Origin: Cellulomonas sp. PhB143
Lineage (GTDB): Bacteria; Actinomycetota; Actinomycetes; Actinomycetales; Cellulomonadaceae
Direction of reading: 5' to 3'
Length of the DNA: 64,000 bases
Assembly: GCF_003752595.1 (NCBI RefSeq)
Contig: NZ_RKIJ01000009.1
Coordinates: 248,001-312,000, forward strand
The notes beneath the pieces were generated by a model. It was not told where the DNA came from. It saw only the letters and a list, made by a program, of their open reading frames with translations, and did not search any database. A program made the position numbers and the translations under genes. Positions 8,349-17,110 of the stretch are shown piece by piece. Position 1 is the stretch's first letter, and each line of letters opens with the position of its first letter.

Positions 8349-9174
8349 GGCCGGGCTCCCGGGGGACGACGGCGTAGCGCCGGTTCGCGAGCGACGGGTT
8401 CCGCTCCCGCACCCCGGCCAGCAGCGAAGGGTCCAGGTCGACGGTGCGGACCTCCGGGCCGTCGCCCAGCTCGAGCCCGACCTGCCCGTCGGGCCCGACG
8501 AGCAACGAGTGCCCGACGACGCCGCGCCCCGCCTGGCCGACGGCGAGCACGACGGCAGTGTTCTCGATCGCGCGGGCGGCCGCCAGGGTGCGCCAGTGCT
8601 CGAGCTTGAGGGGGCCGCTCGCCCACGCGGCCGGCACGACGAGGACGTCCGCACCGGCGTCGACGAGCCGGCGGGCCGACTCGGGGAACCGCAGGTCGTA
8701 GCAGGTCATCACGCCGAGGCGCACGGCGCCGACGTCGAGCACCAGCGGCGGCGCTTCCGCGGGGCCCGGCTCGATCCGGTCCGACTCGCGGTGGCCGAAC
8801 GCGTCGTACAGGTGCACCTTGCGGTACGTGCCGACGAGGCGTCCGGTCGCGTCGACGGCGACGACGGTGTTCACCGCGTGCTCCGCGTCGCTCCCGGGGA
8901 CGAGGGTCCCGGCGACCACGGCGAGCCCGTGCGCGCGGGCCTGCTCGCGCAGGAACGTCACGAACGGCCCGTCGAGCGGCTCGGCGTGCTCGGGCCCCAC
9001 CCCGTCCGGGTCGAACGCCGAGGAGTACTCGGGCAGCACGAGCACCTGGCTGCGCAGGGACGCGGCCGCGCGGACGGCGTTGCGCACGACGTGCCGGTTC
9101 GCCGCGGCGTCGTCGGACACCGCGAGCTGGGCGACCGTGACGCGCACGGGGGGTACGGGAGGCACAGCGCTCAC
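8338..9174 (-). CDS. Carbon-nitrogen hydrolase (nitrilase superfamily)
   Basis: 278 aa. The catalytic triad of the superfamily is complete: Glu49 in LPEYS, Lys119 in YRKVHLYD and Cys158 in MTCYDLRFPE. YRKVHLYDAFGHRESD resembles the Nit1/Nit2 (deaminated glutathione amidase / omega-amidase) branch, so a repair or small-amide hydrolysis role is possible; the substrate cannot be read. The GTG start lies one base after the stop of the small membrane-protein gene, so it is probably the last gene of the mca operon. It overlaps trhA tail-to-tail by 11 nt. Confidence 0.9.
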   Translation of the reverse strand: MSAVPPVPPVRVTVAQLAVSDDAAANRHVVRNAVRAAASLRSQVLVLPEYSSAFDPDGVGPEHAEPLDGPFVTFLREQARAHGLAVVAGTLVPGSDAEHAVNTVVAVDATGRLVGTYRKVHLYDAFGHRESDRIEPGPAEAPPLVLDVGAVRLGVMTCYDLRFPESARRLVDAGADVLVVPAAWASGPLKLEHWRTLAAARAIENTAVVLAVGQAGRGVVGHSLLVGPDGQVGLELGDGPEVRTVDLDPSLLAGVRERNPSLANRRYAVVPREPGLRT

Positions 9175-9175
9175 G

Positions 9176-9526
9176 TCAGCCCCGCTCGCCCGGCGACCCG
9201 TCGCTGCCGCCGGGACCGGCAGTGCCGGCGGCGTCGTCGCTCCCGCCGGACACGTCCTCGGCGGAACCCGCCACCGGGTCGCCCGCGGCGGCCCTGAGCT
9301 CCTCGTTGTGCCGCACGCGGCGCAGGTGCTTGGTCAGCGAGAGGAAGAGCAGCACCGCCGCGAGGGCGACCGCGAAGATCGCGAGGAACCCGACGAGCCC
9401 CGGCGAGACGTCGTACGGCGAGAGCTCCGGCTTGAGCGGGCCGGGCGTCGGGGACGGGCTCGGCGCCGCCACGGCGACCCAGCGGCCGACGAGCCCGGTC
9501 GTCAGCCCGGCCGTCAGGGCGATCAC
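9176..9526 (-). CDS. Small membrane protein downstream of mca
   Basis: 116 aa. The GTG start at 9526 overlaps the mca stop by 4 nt. An N-terminal hydrophobic segment and a Pro/Ser-rich stretch are followed by one clear transmembrane helix (GLVGFLAIFAVALAAVLLF), a basic stop-transfer patch KHLRRVRHNEEL and a Ser/Gly/Asp-rich tail. It sits where Rv1083, a small membrane protein, sits next to mca in M. tuberculosis. Function unknown; coupling suggests a link to mycothiol detoxification or the membrane. Confidence 0.85.
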   Translation of the reverse strand: MIALTAGLTTGLVGRWVAVAAPSPSPTPGPLKPELSPYDVSPGLVGFLAIFAVALAAVLLFLSLTKHLRRVRHNEELRAAAGDPVAGSAEDVSGGSDDAAGTAGPGGSDGSPGERG

Positions 9527-10524
9527 GCGGCGTCCGCCGTGCCGGGGCCGACGCCGGGACGCACGCCCGCGAAGAGGTCGGTCTCGAAGCCCTCGGCGGG
9601 GAGCGTGGAGCCGACCCGCGAGCGGGCCAGCTCGTACTCCTCCCACGGCCAGACGTCGATCTCCAGGTCGCGCGGCACCGCGAAGAAGAAGCCGTCCGGG
9701 TCGATCTGCGTGGCGTGCGCGCGCAGGGCGTCGTCGCGCCGGTCGAGGAAGTCGCTGACCTCGATGCGGGTCGTGACCTCGCGCTCGGGGATCTCCCGGG
9801 CCGCGCGCGACTCGACCCACTCGCCGAACGGCGACTCGAGGCCGGCGCCCTGCATCGCCTCGTGCACCGCGCGGATGCGGCCCATGGAGAACCCGTGGTT
9901 GTAGTAGAGCTTCGCGGGCGTCCAGGGCGCCGCGCCGCCGTCGACCACGTAGCGGTCCGGGTCCCCGGCCGCGTCGAACGCGACCACGGCGACCTCGTGC
10001 GAGCGGATGTGGTCCGGGTGCGGGTAGCCGCCCGACGGGTCGTAGGCGGTGATCACGTGCGGACGGAACCGGCGCACCGACTCGACGAGCGGGGCCGCGG
10101 CGTCCTCCAGCGGGACCAGGGCGAAGCAGCCCTCGGGCAGCGGGGGCAGCGGGTCGCCCTCGGGCAGCCCCGAGTCGACGAACCCGAGCCACTCCTGGCG
10201 CACGCCCAGGGCGGCCGCGGCCGCCGCCATCTCCTCGCGGCGCAGCGCGGCCATCTCCTCGATGGTGTCCGGTCCAGGACCGAACGACGGGTTGAGGATG
10301 TCGCCGCGCTCGCCGCCGGTGCAGGTCACGACGAGCACCTCGACGCCCTCGGTGACGTAGCGGGCCATCGTGCCCGCGCCCTTGCTCGACTCGTCGTCCG
10401 GGTGGGCGTGCACCGCCATGAGCCGCAGCGGCTCGCCCGGGGCGGGCGGCGCGACCTCGACGAGCGAGGCGCTGCCCGTCGGGTCGGTGCTGTCGGTGTG
10501 CGGCGTTCCGGCCGTCTCGGCCAC
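9523..10524 (-). CDS. mca: Mycothiol S-conjugate amidase
   Basis: 333 aa zinc amidase of the PIG-L/LmbE fold that cleaves mycothiol S-conjugates to a mercapturic acid and GlcN-Ins during detoxification. The metal site HAHPDDE (about 39-45) and the second motif YPHPDH are present. The GTG start at 10524 follows GGAGGA, giving about 33 residues before the core strand. It is divergent from DUF4307 with greA beyond, the arrangement seen in mycobacteria. The presence of mca shows that the host makes mycothiol. MshB is a paralogue, but gene context favours Mca. Confidence 0.93.
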   Translation of the reverse strand: MAETAGTPHTDSTDPTGSASLVEVAPPAPGEPLRLMAVHAHPDDESSKGAGTMARYVTEGVEVLVVTCTGGERGDILNPSFGPGPDTIEEMAALRREEMAAAAAALGVRQEWLGFVDSGLPEGDPLPPLPEGCFALVPLEDAAAPLVESVRRFRPHVITAYDPSGGYPHPDHIRSHEVAVVAFDAAGDPDRYVVDGGAAPWTPAKLYYNHGFSMGRIRAVHEAMQGAGLESPFGEWVESRAAREIPEREVTTRIEVSDFLDRRDDALRAHATQIDPDGFFFAVPRDLEIDVWPWEEYELARSRVGSTLPAEGFETDLFAGVRPGVGPGTADAA

Positions 10525-10627
10525 GGGGTCCTCCGGGTATCGGTGTGACAATGGTGCGGAGCAGGTGCTGACCCCATGATCGCGCATCCGCGACGTGCAC
10601 CGCACACCCCCGACCCCGGTGGAGCCC

Positions 10628-11068
10628 ATGACCCAGCACGACCTGAGCACCGACGACCTGCCCGCCGGACGGTACGGCCCGGCGACGCGCGGCCCGCGGC
10701 GGCGGGTGCGTCTCGGCAGGTTCCACGTGCCGGTCACGGCCCTGGTGCTCGCGGCGCTCGTGGTGCTCGGGACGCTCGCCGTCGCCTGGCTCTCGGCGGA
10801 GAACGCCAAGGACTCCGTCGACTGGCAGGACGTCGGGTTCTCGATCCAGGGGCCCGAGCAGGTCGACTCGACCTTCGACGTCACCATGGCCCCGGGGACG
10901 ACGGCGGTGTGCACGGTCCAGGCCCTCGACCCCGGTTTCGCGGAGGTCGGGTCGCTCGACGTCACGGTCGGCCCGAACCCGACGCGCACGGCGCGCTACA
11001 CGGTCTCCGTCTCCACCTCCCAGGAGGCCACGACGGCGGTCGTCAAGACCTGCGACGCGCAGGACTGA
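10628..11068 (+). CDS. DUF4307 family membrane protein
   Basis: 146 aa with one transmembrane helix at about 38-57 (VPVTALVLAALVVLGTLAVAWL) and an extracytoplasmic beta-rich domain that contains two cysteines (TAVCTVQ and VKTCDAQD). The ATG at 10628 follows GGTGGAG. It corresponds in place and type to Rv1081c, between mca and greA. Function unknown; the paired cysteines may form a disulfide outside the membrane. Confidence 0.88.
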   Translation: MTQHDLSTDDLPAGRYGPATRGPRRRVRLGRFHVPVTALVLAALVVLGTLAVAWLSAENAKDSVDWQDVGFSIQGPEQVDSTFDVTMAPGTTAVCTVQALDPGFAEVGSLDVTVGPNPTRTARYTVSVSTSQEATTAVVKTCDAQD

Positions 11069-11114
11069 CAGGGCTGAGCTGGGCGCGCTCACCGTCGTCG
11101 GCCCCGGCGTTTGC

Positions 11115-11218
11115 TAGCCTGAGGGATTCAGTTGCCGCCTCGTTCCGCGAACCCCACCCGTCCTGGTCGGGACGGGTGCGCCCCCGTGCACCGACGAACG
11201 ACTGGTTCGACGAACGAC
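11115..11218 (+). promoter_or_regulatory. greA promoter and structured leader
   Basis: An extended -10 box TTGCTAGCCT (11111-11120) predicts a start near 11127 and a leader of about 107 nt. The leader holds a 9-bp perfect hairpin (CACCCGTCC at 11155-11163, GGACGGGTG at 11170-11178) and a 10-bp direct repeat GACGAACGAC (11193-11202, 11209-11218) just before the AAAGGAG site of greA. Confidence 0.55.
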
Positions 11219-11233
11219 AGAAAGGAGCGAACC

Positions 11234-11716
11234 GTGACCGAGACCAACGTCACCTGGCTGACCCAGGAGGCATACGACAGGCTGCAGGCCGAGTTGGCTC
11301 ACCTCAGCGGCGAGGGCCGCGCCGAGATCGCCGAGCGCATCGCCGCCGCCCGCGACGAGGGCGACCTCAAGGAGAACGGCGGCTACCACGCCGCGCGCGA
11401 GGAGCAGGCGAAGAACGAGGCCCGCGTCCGCGAGCTCACCGAGAAGCTGCGCAGCGTGCAGGTCGGCACCCCCAAGGACGACGGCAAGGTCGAGGCCGGC
11501 ATGGTCGTGACCGCCAAGGTCGGGGGCGACCCGATGACGTTCCTGCTCGGCTCGCGCGAGATCGGCGAGGGCACGGACCTGCGCGTCTACTCGCCCACGT
11601 CGCCGCTCGGTGCCGCCATCGACGGCCGCGCCGTCGGGGACACCACCTCCTACGAGGCACCCACCGGCGCGAACATCGCCGTCGAGATCCTCGAGGCCAA
11701 GCCCTACACGGGCTGA
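11234..11716 (+). CDS. greA: Transcription elongation factor GreA
   Basis: 160 aa. The N-terminal coiled-coil domain carries the acidic tip ARDEGDLKENGGYHAAREEQ needed to stimulate RNA cleavage by backtracked RNA polymerase; the C-terminal FKBP-like domain has the ISPTSPLGAAI-type ending. GTG start at 11234 with AAAGGAG 8 nt upstream. Length and architecture are normal. The gene ends 4 nt from the convergent sigma-factor gene, with a 16-bp tandem duplication over both stops. Confidence 0.95.
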   Translation: MTETNVTWLTQEAYDRLQAELAHLSGEGRAEIAERIAAARDEGDLKENGGYHAAREEQAKNEARVRELTEKLRSVQVGTPKDDGKVEAGMVVTAKVGGDPMTFLLGSREIGEGTDLRVYSPTSPLGAAIDGRAVGDTTSYEAPTGANIAVEILEAKPYTG

Positions 11717-11734
11717 GGCCTACACGGGCTGACC
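11703..11734. repeat. 16-bp tandem duplication over the greA / sigma-factor stop codons
   Basis: The unit CCTACACGGGCTGAGG (11703-11718) is followed directly by CCTACACGGGCTGACC (11719-11734). The greA stop TGA is in copy 1 and the sigma-gene stop (CTA on the plus strand) is in copy 2. A single copy would hold both stops. Confidence 0.9.
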
Positions 11735-13048
11735 GCACTGCGCGAGGCGCCGCCCGAGATACCGGCGGTCGACGTCGCGCTCGGCCACGGCGAGGGCCCG
11801 CGCGTACTGCGCGCGGGCCTCGTCGAGCCGCCCGGCGCGGCGCAGCAGGTCGGCGCGCACGGCTGGCAGCAGCCGGTAGCCGGCGAGCGCCGGGTCGTCC
11901 GCCAGGGCGTCGACCGCGGCGAGACCCGCCTCCGGGCCGTCCCGCATCCCGAGCGCGACGGCCCGGTTGAGCCCGACGACGGGCGAGCCGGTCATGGCGA
12001 GCAGCACGTCGTACAGGCCCACGACCTCGGCCCAGTCGGTCTGGGCGGCCGACGCCGCGTGCGCGTGCGTCGCGGCGATCGCGGCCTGCACCTGGTACGG
12101 GCCGGGGCGGCGCGCGGCGAGGGCCCGGTCGAGCTCGGCGGTGCCGGCTGCGACCTCGTCGGTGCGCCACGTGCCGCGGTCCTGCTCCTCGAGGGTGAGC
12201 AGCTCCCCGGCGGCGTCCGTGCGGGCGTCGCGGCGCGCGTGCTGCAGCAGCACCAGGGCCAGCAGGCCGCGCGCCTCCGGGTCGTCGGGCAGCAGCGCGG
12301 CGACGGTCCGGGCGAGCCCGACGGCGTCGTCCGCCAGCGCCCGCTGCTCCGGGCCCCCGGTGGCGGGGTCCGGGTCCGCCCAGGCGTCGTACCCCTCGGT
12401 GAAGAGCAGGTACACCACCGCGAGCACGGCCTCGGTCCGCTCGGGCAGCATCTCGCGCGGCGGCACGCGGAAGCGGATCCCGGCGTTCCGGATCTTGCGC
12501 TTGGCGCGCGTGATCCGCTGGGCCATCGTCGCCTCGGGGACGAGGAAGACGCGGGCGATCTGCGCCGTCGTCATCCCGGTCAGGGACCGCAGGGTCAGCG
12601 CGACGCGGCCCTCGAGCGGGAGCGCCGGGTGGCAGCACGTGAACACGAGGCGCAGCAGGTCGGCGGCGGCGTCATCGGCGACCCAGGCCCCGTCGTCGTC
12701 GGACCCGTCATCGTCGGTCCCGTCGGTCCCGTCGGTCCCGTCGACCGTCGCGCCGTCCATACGGTCGAGTCCGTCGAGCCGCGCCGCGGCGTGCGTCTTC
12801 GTCGTCTCGACGGCCCGGCGGCGCAGCACGTCGAGCGCGACCCGACGGGCGGTCGTGGTGAGCCAGGCGCCCGGGGCGCGCGGGACGCCGTCGGCCGGCC
12901 AGCGCACGACGGCGCGCGCGAACGCCTCCTGGGTCGCGTCCTCGGCGAGGTCGAGGTCGCCCGTGCCGCGCGCCACCGTGGCGAGCACCCGGGCCCGCTC
13001 GCCGCGGAAGGCGGCGGCGAGCGCGGCGCGGGCGTCCTCGTCCCCCAC
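11720..13048 (-). CDS. ECF sigma factor, ECF42 type with C-terminal extension
   Basis: 442 aa. Sigma region 2 ([17 protein letters not shown], with [17 protein letters not shown]) and region 4 ([22 protein letters not shown]) are followed by a TPR-like C-terminal domain of about 200 residues, typical of ECF42. A Thr/Asp/Gly linker made by GTC-rich repeats separates regions 2 and 4. The GTG start lies one nucleotide after the stop of the DGPF gene, the known partner of ECF42, with AAGGA upstream. No anti-sigma gene is seen; activity may be set by the C-terminal domain. Confidence 0.92.
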   Translation of the reverse strand: MGDEDARAALAAAFRGERARVLATVARGTGDLDLAEDATQEAFARAVVRWPADGVPRAPGAWLTTTARRVALDVLRRRAVETTKTHAAARLDGLDRMDGATVDGTDGTDGTDDDGSDDDGAWVADDAAADLLRLVFTCCHPALPLEGRVALTLRSLTGMTTAQIARVFLVPEATMAQRITRAKRKIRNAGIRFRVPPREMLPERTEAVLAVVYLLFTEGYDAWADPDPATGGPEQRALADDAVGLARTVAALLPDDPEARGLLALVLLQHARRDARTDAAGELLTLEEQDRGTWRTDEVAAGTAELDRALAARRPGPYQVQAAIAATHAHAASAAQTDWAEVVGLYDVLLAMTGSPVVGLNRAVALGMRDGPEAGLAAVDALADDPALAGYRLLPAVRADLLRRAGRLDEARAQYARALAVAERDVDRRYLGRRLAQCGQPV

Positions 13049-13049
13049 G

Positions 13050-13388
13050 TCAGTCCTTGCCGGACCAGAAGGGGCGCAGCTCGATCATCCCCACGTGCGC
13101 CATCGGGTGGGCGGCGGCGATGCCGATCGCCTCGTCGAGCCCGTCGGCCTCGATGATGTCGAACCCGGCGATCTGCTCCTTGGTCTCGGCGAAGGGGCCG
13201 TCCGTGACGACGAGGCGACCGTCGCGCACCCGCACGTCGGTCGCGTCCTGCGGGTCCCCGAGGCGCTCGCCCATGACCCGCGCGCCGCTGGCGTCGTTGC
13301 GGGCGGCCCACTCGTCGACGTCGGGCACGGTGCCGGCGGCAGGCTCGGGGGCCGTGGGGTCGGTCATCACCAGCATCAGGTAGCGCAT
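13050..13388 (-). CDS. YCII/DGPF domain protein partnered with the sigma factor
   Basis: 112 aa dimeric alpha/beta-barrel protein with the motif [20 protein letters not shown]. Genes of this family usually sit directly before ECF42 sigma factors and are often part of their regulons; here the two are 1 nt apart. ATG at 13388 with AGGAGGA upstream. Enzymatic activity is not established for the family. Confidence 0.9.
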   Translation of the reverse strand: MRYLMLVMTDPTAPEPAAGTVPDVDEWAARNDASGARVMGERLGDPQDATDVRVRDGRLVVTDGPFAETKEQIAGFDIIEADGLDEAIGIAAAHPMAHVGMIELRPFWSGKD

Positions 13389-13494
13389 GGGTCTCTCCTC
13401 CTGTGAGCGTTCGCGGCGGCCCGGTCGGGCGCCGTCACGGGGACGACGAACGGGAGGGCGTCAGATCGACACCCCGTTGCAGGGCTTCCGCGCG

Positions 13495-14742
13495 TCATGT
13501 CGCGACGACCAGGAACCCCGCGGCGCGGAGCCGGTCCACGAGCAGGTCGCAGTGGTCGGGGCCCTTGGTCTCGAGCTGCATCTGCACCCACGCCTCGTCG
13601 ACGGCGAGGTCGATGTCGGTGCGCGTGTGGTCGATGTGCATGATGTTGCCGCCGACGCCGGCGATCACCTCGAGCAGCACGGCCAGCGACCCGGGGCGGT
13701 CGTCGAGGCGGACCCGCAGCTGCAGGTAGCGGCCCGCGGCGGCGAGCCCGTGGCGCAGGGCGCGCATCTGCACGTTCGGGTCCACGTTCCCGCCCGAGAG
13801 CACGGCCACGACCGGGCCCTCCAGCCCGGAGGGGTCGGCGAGCAGGGCCCCGACGCCGACGGCGCCCGCGGGCTCCACGACCAGCTTGGCGCGCTCGGCG
13901 ACGAGCAGGAGGGCGCGGGCGATCTCGAGCTCGGGCACGGTGCGCACCTCGACGCCGAGCTCCGCGAGGACCTCGAACGGCACCCGGCCGGGGGTGCCCA
14001 CCGCGATCCCGTCGGCCATCGTCGAGGACAGGCGGGCCGGCGTCGGGCGCCCCGCGGCGAGTGATCCCGGCCAGGACGCGGCCCGCTCGGCCTGGACCGC
14101 GACGACGCGGACGTGCGGGGCCGCGTCGGCCAGGGTCGCGGCGACGCCCGCGGTGAGCCCGCCACCGCCGAGGGGCACGAGGACGGTGCGCGCGTCGGGC
14201 ACCTGCTCGGCGATCTCCAGGCCGACGGTGCCCTGGCCCGCGACGACGTCGGGGTGGTCGAACGGGTGGATCAGCACGGCCCCGCTGCGCGCGGCCTCGC
14301 CCGCTGCGGCGGCGAGCGTCTCGTCGACCGTGTCGCCCACGAGCCGCACCTCGGCGCCGTACTCGCGGGTCGCGGCGACCTTGGGCAGCGCGGCGTCCAC
14401 CGGCATGTACACGACCGCCCGGATCCCCAGCTCGGCCGCGGCGAGGGCGACGCCCTGGGCGTGGTTGCCGGCGCTCGCCGCGACGACGCCGCGCGCCTTC
14501 TCCTGCGCGCTCAGGCGCGCCATGCGCACGTAGGCGCCGCGCACCTTGAACGAGCCGGAGCGCTGGAGGTTCTCGCACTTGAGGAGCACCGGGACGCCCG
14601 CGAGCGCGCTCAGGGCGCGCGACGTGTGCACCGGGGTGCGGTAGGCCACGCCGTCGAGCAGGCGGGCGGCGGCGCGGGCGTCGTCGGCGATCGCGCGGGC
14701 GTGCTGGGGGCGGCCGGTGCGCTCCGGGGAGGACGACGTCAC
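13495..14742 (-). CDS. ilvA: Threonine dehydratase with C-terminal ACT domain
   Basis: 415 aa PLP enzyme that converts threonine to 2-oxobutanoate. The PLP lysine is Lys66 in SGSFKVRGAY; the glycine loop PLGGGGLTAG binds the phosphate. Residues from about 335 (LQLRVRLDDRPGSLAVLLEVIA) form one ACT-like regulatory domain, as in the shorter catabolic/biosynthetic TdcB-IlvA type. It starts with GTG at 14742, 9 nt after the transporter stop, without a clear ribosome site, so coupling to that gene is likely. Serine may also be a substrate. Confidence 0.92.
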   Translation of the reverse strand: MTSSSPERTGRPQHARAIADDARAAARLLDGVAYRTPVHTSRALSALAGVPVLLKCENLQRSGSFKVRGAYVRMARLSAQEKARGVVAASAGNHAQGVALAAAELGIRAVVYMPVDAALPKVAATREYGAEVRLVGDTVDETLAAAAGEAARSGAVLIHPFDHPDVVAGQGTVGLEIAEQVPDARTVLVPLGGGGLTAGVAATLADAAPHVRVVAVQAERAASWPGSLAAGRPTPARLSSTMADGIAVGTPGRVPFEVLAELGVEVRTVPELEIARALLLVAERAKLVVEPAGAVGVGALLADPSGLEGPVVAVLSGGNVDPNVQMRALRHGLAAAGRYLQLRVRLDDRPGSLAVLLEVIAGVGGNIMHIDHTRTDIDLAVDEAWVQMQLETKGPDHCDLLVDRLRAAGFLVVAT

Positions 14743-14751
14743 GGTCGGAGG

Positions 14752-16107
14752 TCAGCCGTTCTCGTCGCCGCCGCGGCGGAAGCGCTCGCGCCACTCGGCC
14801 ATGCGCTGGGCCGCCTCGGCGTCCTGCCACTGCGGGCGCGGGGCGCCCGTCTCGTTCGCGACGAGGAGCCCGATCTCGGAGCGGCGCACCATCACCGGGG
14901 TCTCGCCGTCCGAGGGCAGGACCTCCTCCCCGCGCAGGGTCAGGTGGTCCTCCTTCCCGAGCTCGGGGAACTTGTCGTGCCCGTGGAAGTAGAGGACGAC
15001 GGTGTTCAGCACCGCGGCGATCGGCACCGCGAAGAGGGCGCCGACGATCCCGGCCGTGAAGCCGCCGGCCGCGACCGCGAGCAGGACCGCCACCGGGTGC
15101 AGCGAGAGGGCGTGGCCCATGAGGAACGGCTGCAGGAGGTGACCCTCGATCTGCTGCACCAGGAGCACGATGCCCAGCATGATCAGGGCCGTCACCCAGT
15201 CGTTCGCGACGAGGGCGACCAGCACGGCGACCGTGCCCGAGAGCACCGCGCCGACGACCGGGATGAACGCGCCGACGAACACGAGGATCGCCAGGGGCAG
15301 CGCGAGCGGTACGCCGAGGATCGCCGCACCGACGCCGATGCCGACGCTGTCGACGAACGCCACGAGGATCTGGGTGCGCGTGTACGCCGAGAGGGTGACG
15401 AAGCCGCGGCGTCCGGCCTGGTGGATCCGGTCGCGCGAGCGGGCCGGCATCAGGCCGACGATCCAGCCCCAGACGAGGCGGCCGTCGAGCAGGAAGAAGA
15501 ACGTGCAGAAGAGGGCGATCAGGGCGCCCGTGAGCACGTGGCCGAGGGTCGTGGCCGCCCCGAGGGCGCCGGCGACGATCTGGCTCTGGTTCTTCGAGAC
15601 GGCGGAGGTGATGTCGTCCGTGTAGGAGCTGAGCTGGCTGGCGTCGATGTGCAGCGGCCCGGAGGCGAGCCAGTCCACGAACTCGTTGAACCCGGCCTGC
15701 GCCTGGTCCGCGAGGTCCTGGAAGCCGCCCACGATGGAGCGTCCCGCCACCGTGACGAGGCCGGCGACGAGCACGAGCAGGGCGATCAGCGAGGTCCCGG
15801 CGGCCCAGCCGCGACGGAAGCGCAGGCGGCGCTCGAAGAAGTTGCGGACCGGCGTGAGCAGGACGGTCAGGAGGATCGCGACCGCGATGGGCACGACGAT
15901 GACCTTGATGGTCCCGATGAGGTAGATACTCGCCGCGACGGCCCCGCCGATCACGAGCGCCCGCCACGACCACGAGGCGGCGGCGCGCACGGCCGGCGGG
16001 ACGGCCTCCGCCTCCTGCTGACCGCCGACGATCGCGACGGGGACGTCGGCTCCCTCGGGCGCGGGGCGCTGGGGCACGGACGGACGACGACGACGGAAGA
16101 GGCTCAC
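14752..16107 (-). CDS. AI-2E family transporter (PerM type)
   Basis: 451 aa membrane protein with about eight hydrophobic segments and the family stretch [19 protein letters not shown], with [15 protein letters not shown]. The family exports small molecules and ranges from AI-2 exporters to Na+/H+ antiporters; the substrate here is unknown. The GTG at 16107 lies 6 nt after TAGGGT (16114-16119) with no convincing ribosome site, so the transcript is probably leaderless. It forms a two-gene unit with threonine dehydratase, so amino-acid export is a possible but unproven link. Confidence 0.88.
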   Translation of the reverse strand: MSLFRRRRPSVPQRPAPEGADVPVAIVGGQQEAEAVPPAVRAAASWSWRALVIGGAVAASIYLIGTIKVIVVPIAVAILLTVLLTPVRNFFERRLRFRRGWAAGTSLIALLVLVAGLVTVAGRSIVGGFQDLADQAQAGFNEFVDWLASGPLHIDASQLSSYTDDITSAVSKNQSQIVAGALGAATTLGHVLTGALIALFCTFFFLLDGRLVWGWIVGLMPARSRDRIHQAGRRGFVTLSAYTRTQILVAFVDSVGIGVGAAILGVPLALPLAILVFVGAFIPVVGAVLSGTVAVLVALVANDWVTALIMLGIVLLVQQIEGHLLQPFLMGHALSLHPVAVLLAVAAGGFTAGIVGALFAVPIAAVLNTVVLYFHGHDKFPELGKEDHLTLRGEEVLPSDGETPVMVRRSEIGLLVANETGAPRPQWQDAEAAQRMAEWRERFRRGGDENG

Positions 16108-16213
16108 GTCGCCACCCTACGGCGGGGCGTCCTTCCTCACCGCGTCGGTGCGCAGCGCGTCGCACGCGCGCCGGGAACACCCGCCGGTGCGGGCCTGTTC
16201 TCCTGGCACGACC

Positions 16214-16262
16214 GGCGTCCCGCGACGGGACGCCCGGCACGACTCCCCGGCCGCGGCCGGGG
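16214..16262 (+). other. Two palindromes in the msrA leader
   Basis: A 9-bp stem with CGA loop (GGCGTCCCG at 16214-16222, CGGGACGCC at 16226-16234) is followed by the perfect 18-bp palindrome CCCCGGCCGCGGCCGGGG (16245-16262). The second ends just before the AGGAGG site of msrA. They could fold in the mRNA near the ribosome site or bind a regulator. Confidence 0.6.
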
Positions 16263-16276
16263 CACAGGAGGTCTGG

Positions 16277-16948
16277 ATGTTCGAGTCACTGTTCGGGTCG
16301 TCGCTCAGGTCCACGATGGTCACCGCGGACCGGGCGCTGCGCGGGCGCGGCGCTCCCCCGGAGCAGGTCCCCGCCGCGCACGCCGTGCTCGGCACCCCGC
16401 TGCAGGGACCGTGGCCCGAGGGGACGCGCGTGATCTACCTCGGCCTCGGGTGCTTCTGGGGCGCGGAGAAGGAGTTCTGGCGCCTGCCGGGCGTGGTGAC
16501 GACGGCGGTCGGGTACCAGGGCGGGTTCACGCCCCACCCGACGTACGAGGAGGTGTGCACCGCGCGGACCGGACACGCCGAGACCGTGATGGTCGCCTAC
16601 GACCCCGCGAAGGTCTCGGACGCCGAGGTCCTCGCGGCGTTCTGGGAGGCACACGACCCGACCCAGGGGTACCGGCAGGGCAACGACGTCGGCACCCAGT
16701 ACCGGTCCGCCGTGTACTGGACGACGCCCGAGCAGGAGAAGGCGGCGCGGGCGACCTCGGCCGCGTTCGCGAAGGGCCTCGCGGAGAAGGGCTTCGGGGC
16801 CATCACGACCGAGCTCCGCTCCGCCGAGGAGGCCGGGCCCTTCTACTACGCCGAGGGGTACCACCAGCAGTACCTGTACAAGAACCCGAACGGCTACTGC
16901 CCGGTGCACTCCACCGGCGTGGCCTGCCGGGTGCCCGACGACGTCTGA
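16277..16948 (+). CDS. msrA: Peptide methionine-S-sulfoxide reductase
   Basis: 223 aa cytoplasmic repair enzyme that reduces the S epimer of methionine sulfoxide. [11 protein letters not shown] carries catalytic Cys59; two C-terminal cysteines ([12 protein letters not shown]) serve recycling. ATG at 16277 with AGGAGG upstream. An N-terminal extension of about 48 residues precedes the catalytic core, a common feature of longer MsrA forms. It is monocistronic and divergent from the AI-2E transporter. Confidence 0.95.
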   Translation: MFESLFGSSLRSTMVTADRALRGRGAPPEQVPAAHAVLGTPLQGPWPEGTRVIYLGLGCFWGAEKEFWRLPGVVTTAVGYQGGFTPHPTYEEVCTARTGHAETVMVAYDPAKVSDAEVLAAFWEAHDPTQGYRQGNDVGTQYRSAVYWTTPEQEKAARATSAAFAKGLAEKGFGAITTELRSAEEAGPFYYAEGYHQQYLYKNPNGYCPVHSTGVACRVPDDV

Positions 16949-17110
16949 GTCGGCTCGGTCCGCCGGTGACCAGCCTGGTGCCCTGGGGGCGCTGGGTTGG
17001 GCGCCGCCGCCCGTTCCGATCGGCAAGAGCCTCAGCGTCCTGGCGCGCCGGAATGCCAGAGCAGCGGAGCGCCGGAGTACTCACGCTGAGCTGCGGGCTG
17101 CGCCTCAGGC

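Noticed and set aside
13376-16240. A 954-codon minus-strand frame across threonine dehydratase and the AI-2E transporter
   Set aside because: It is out of frame with both recognisable proteins and shows only Arg/Gly/Pro-rich composition.
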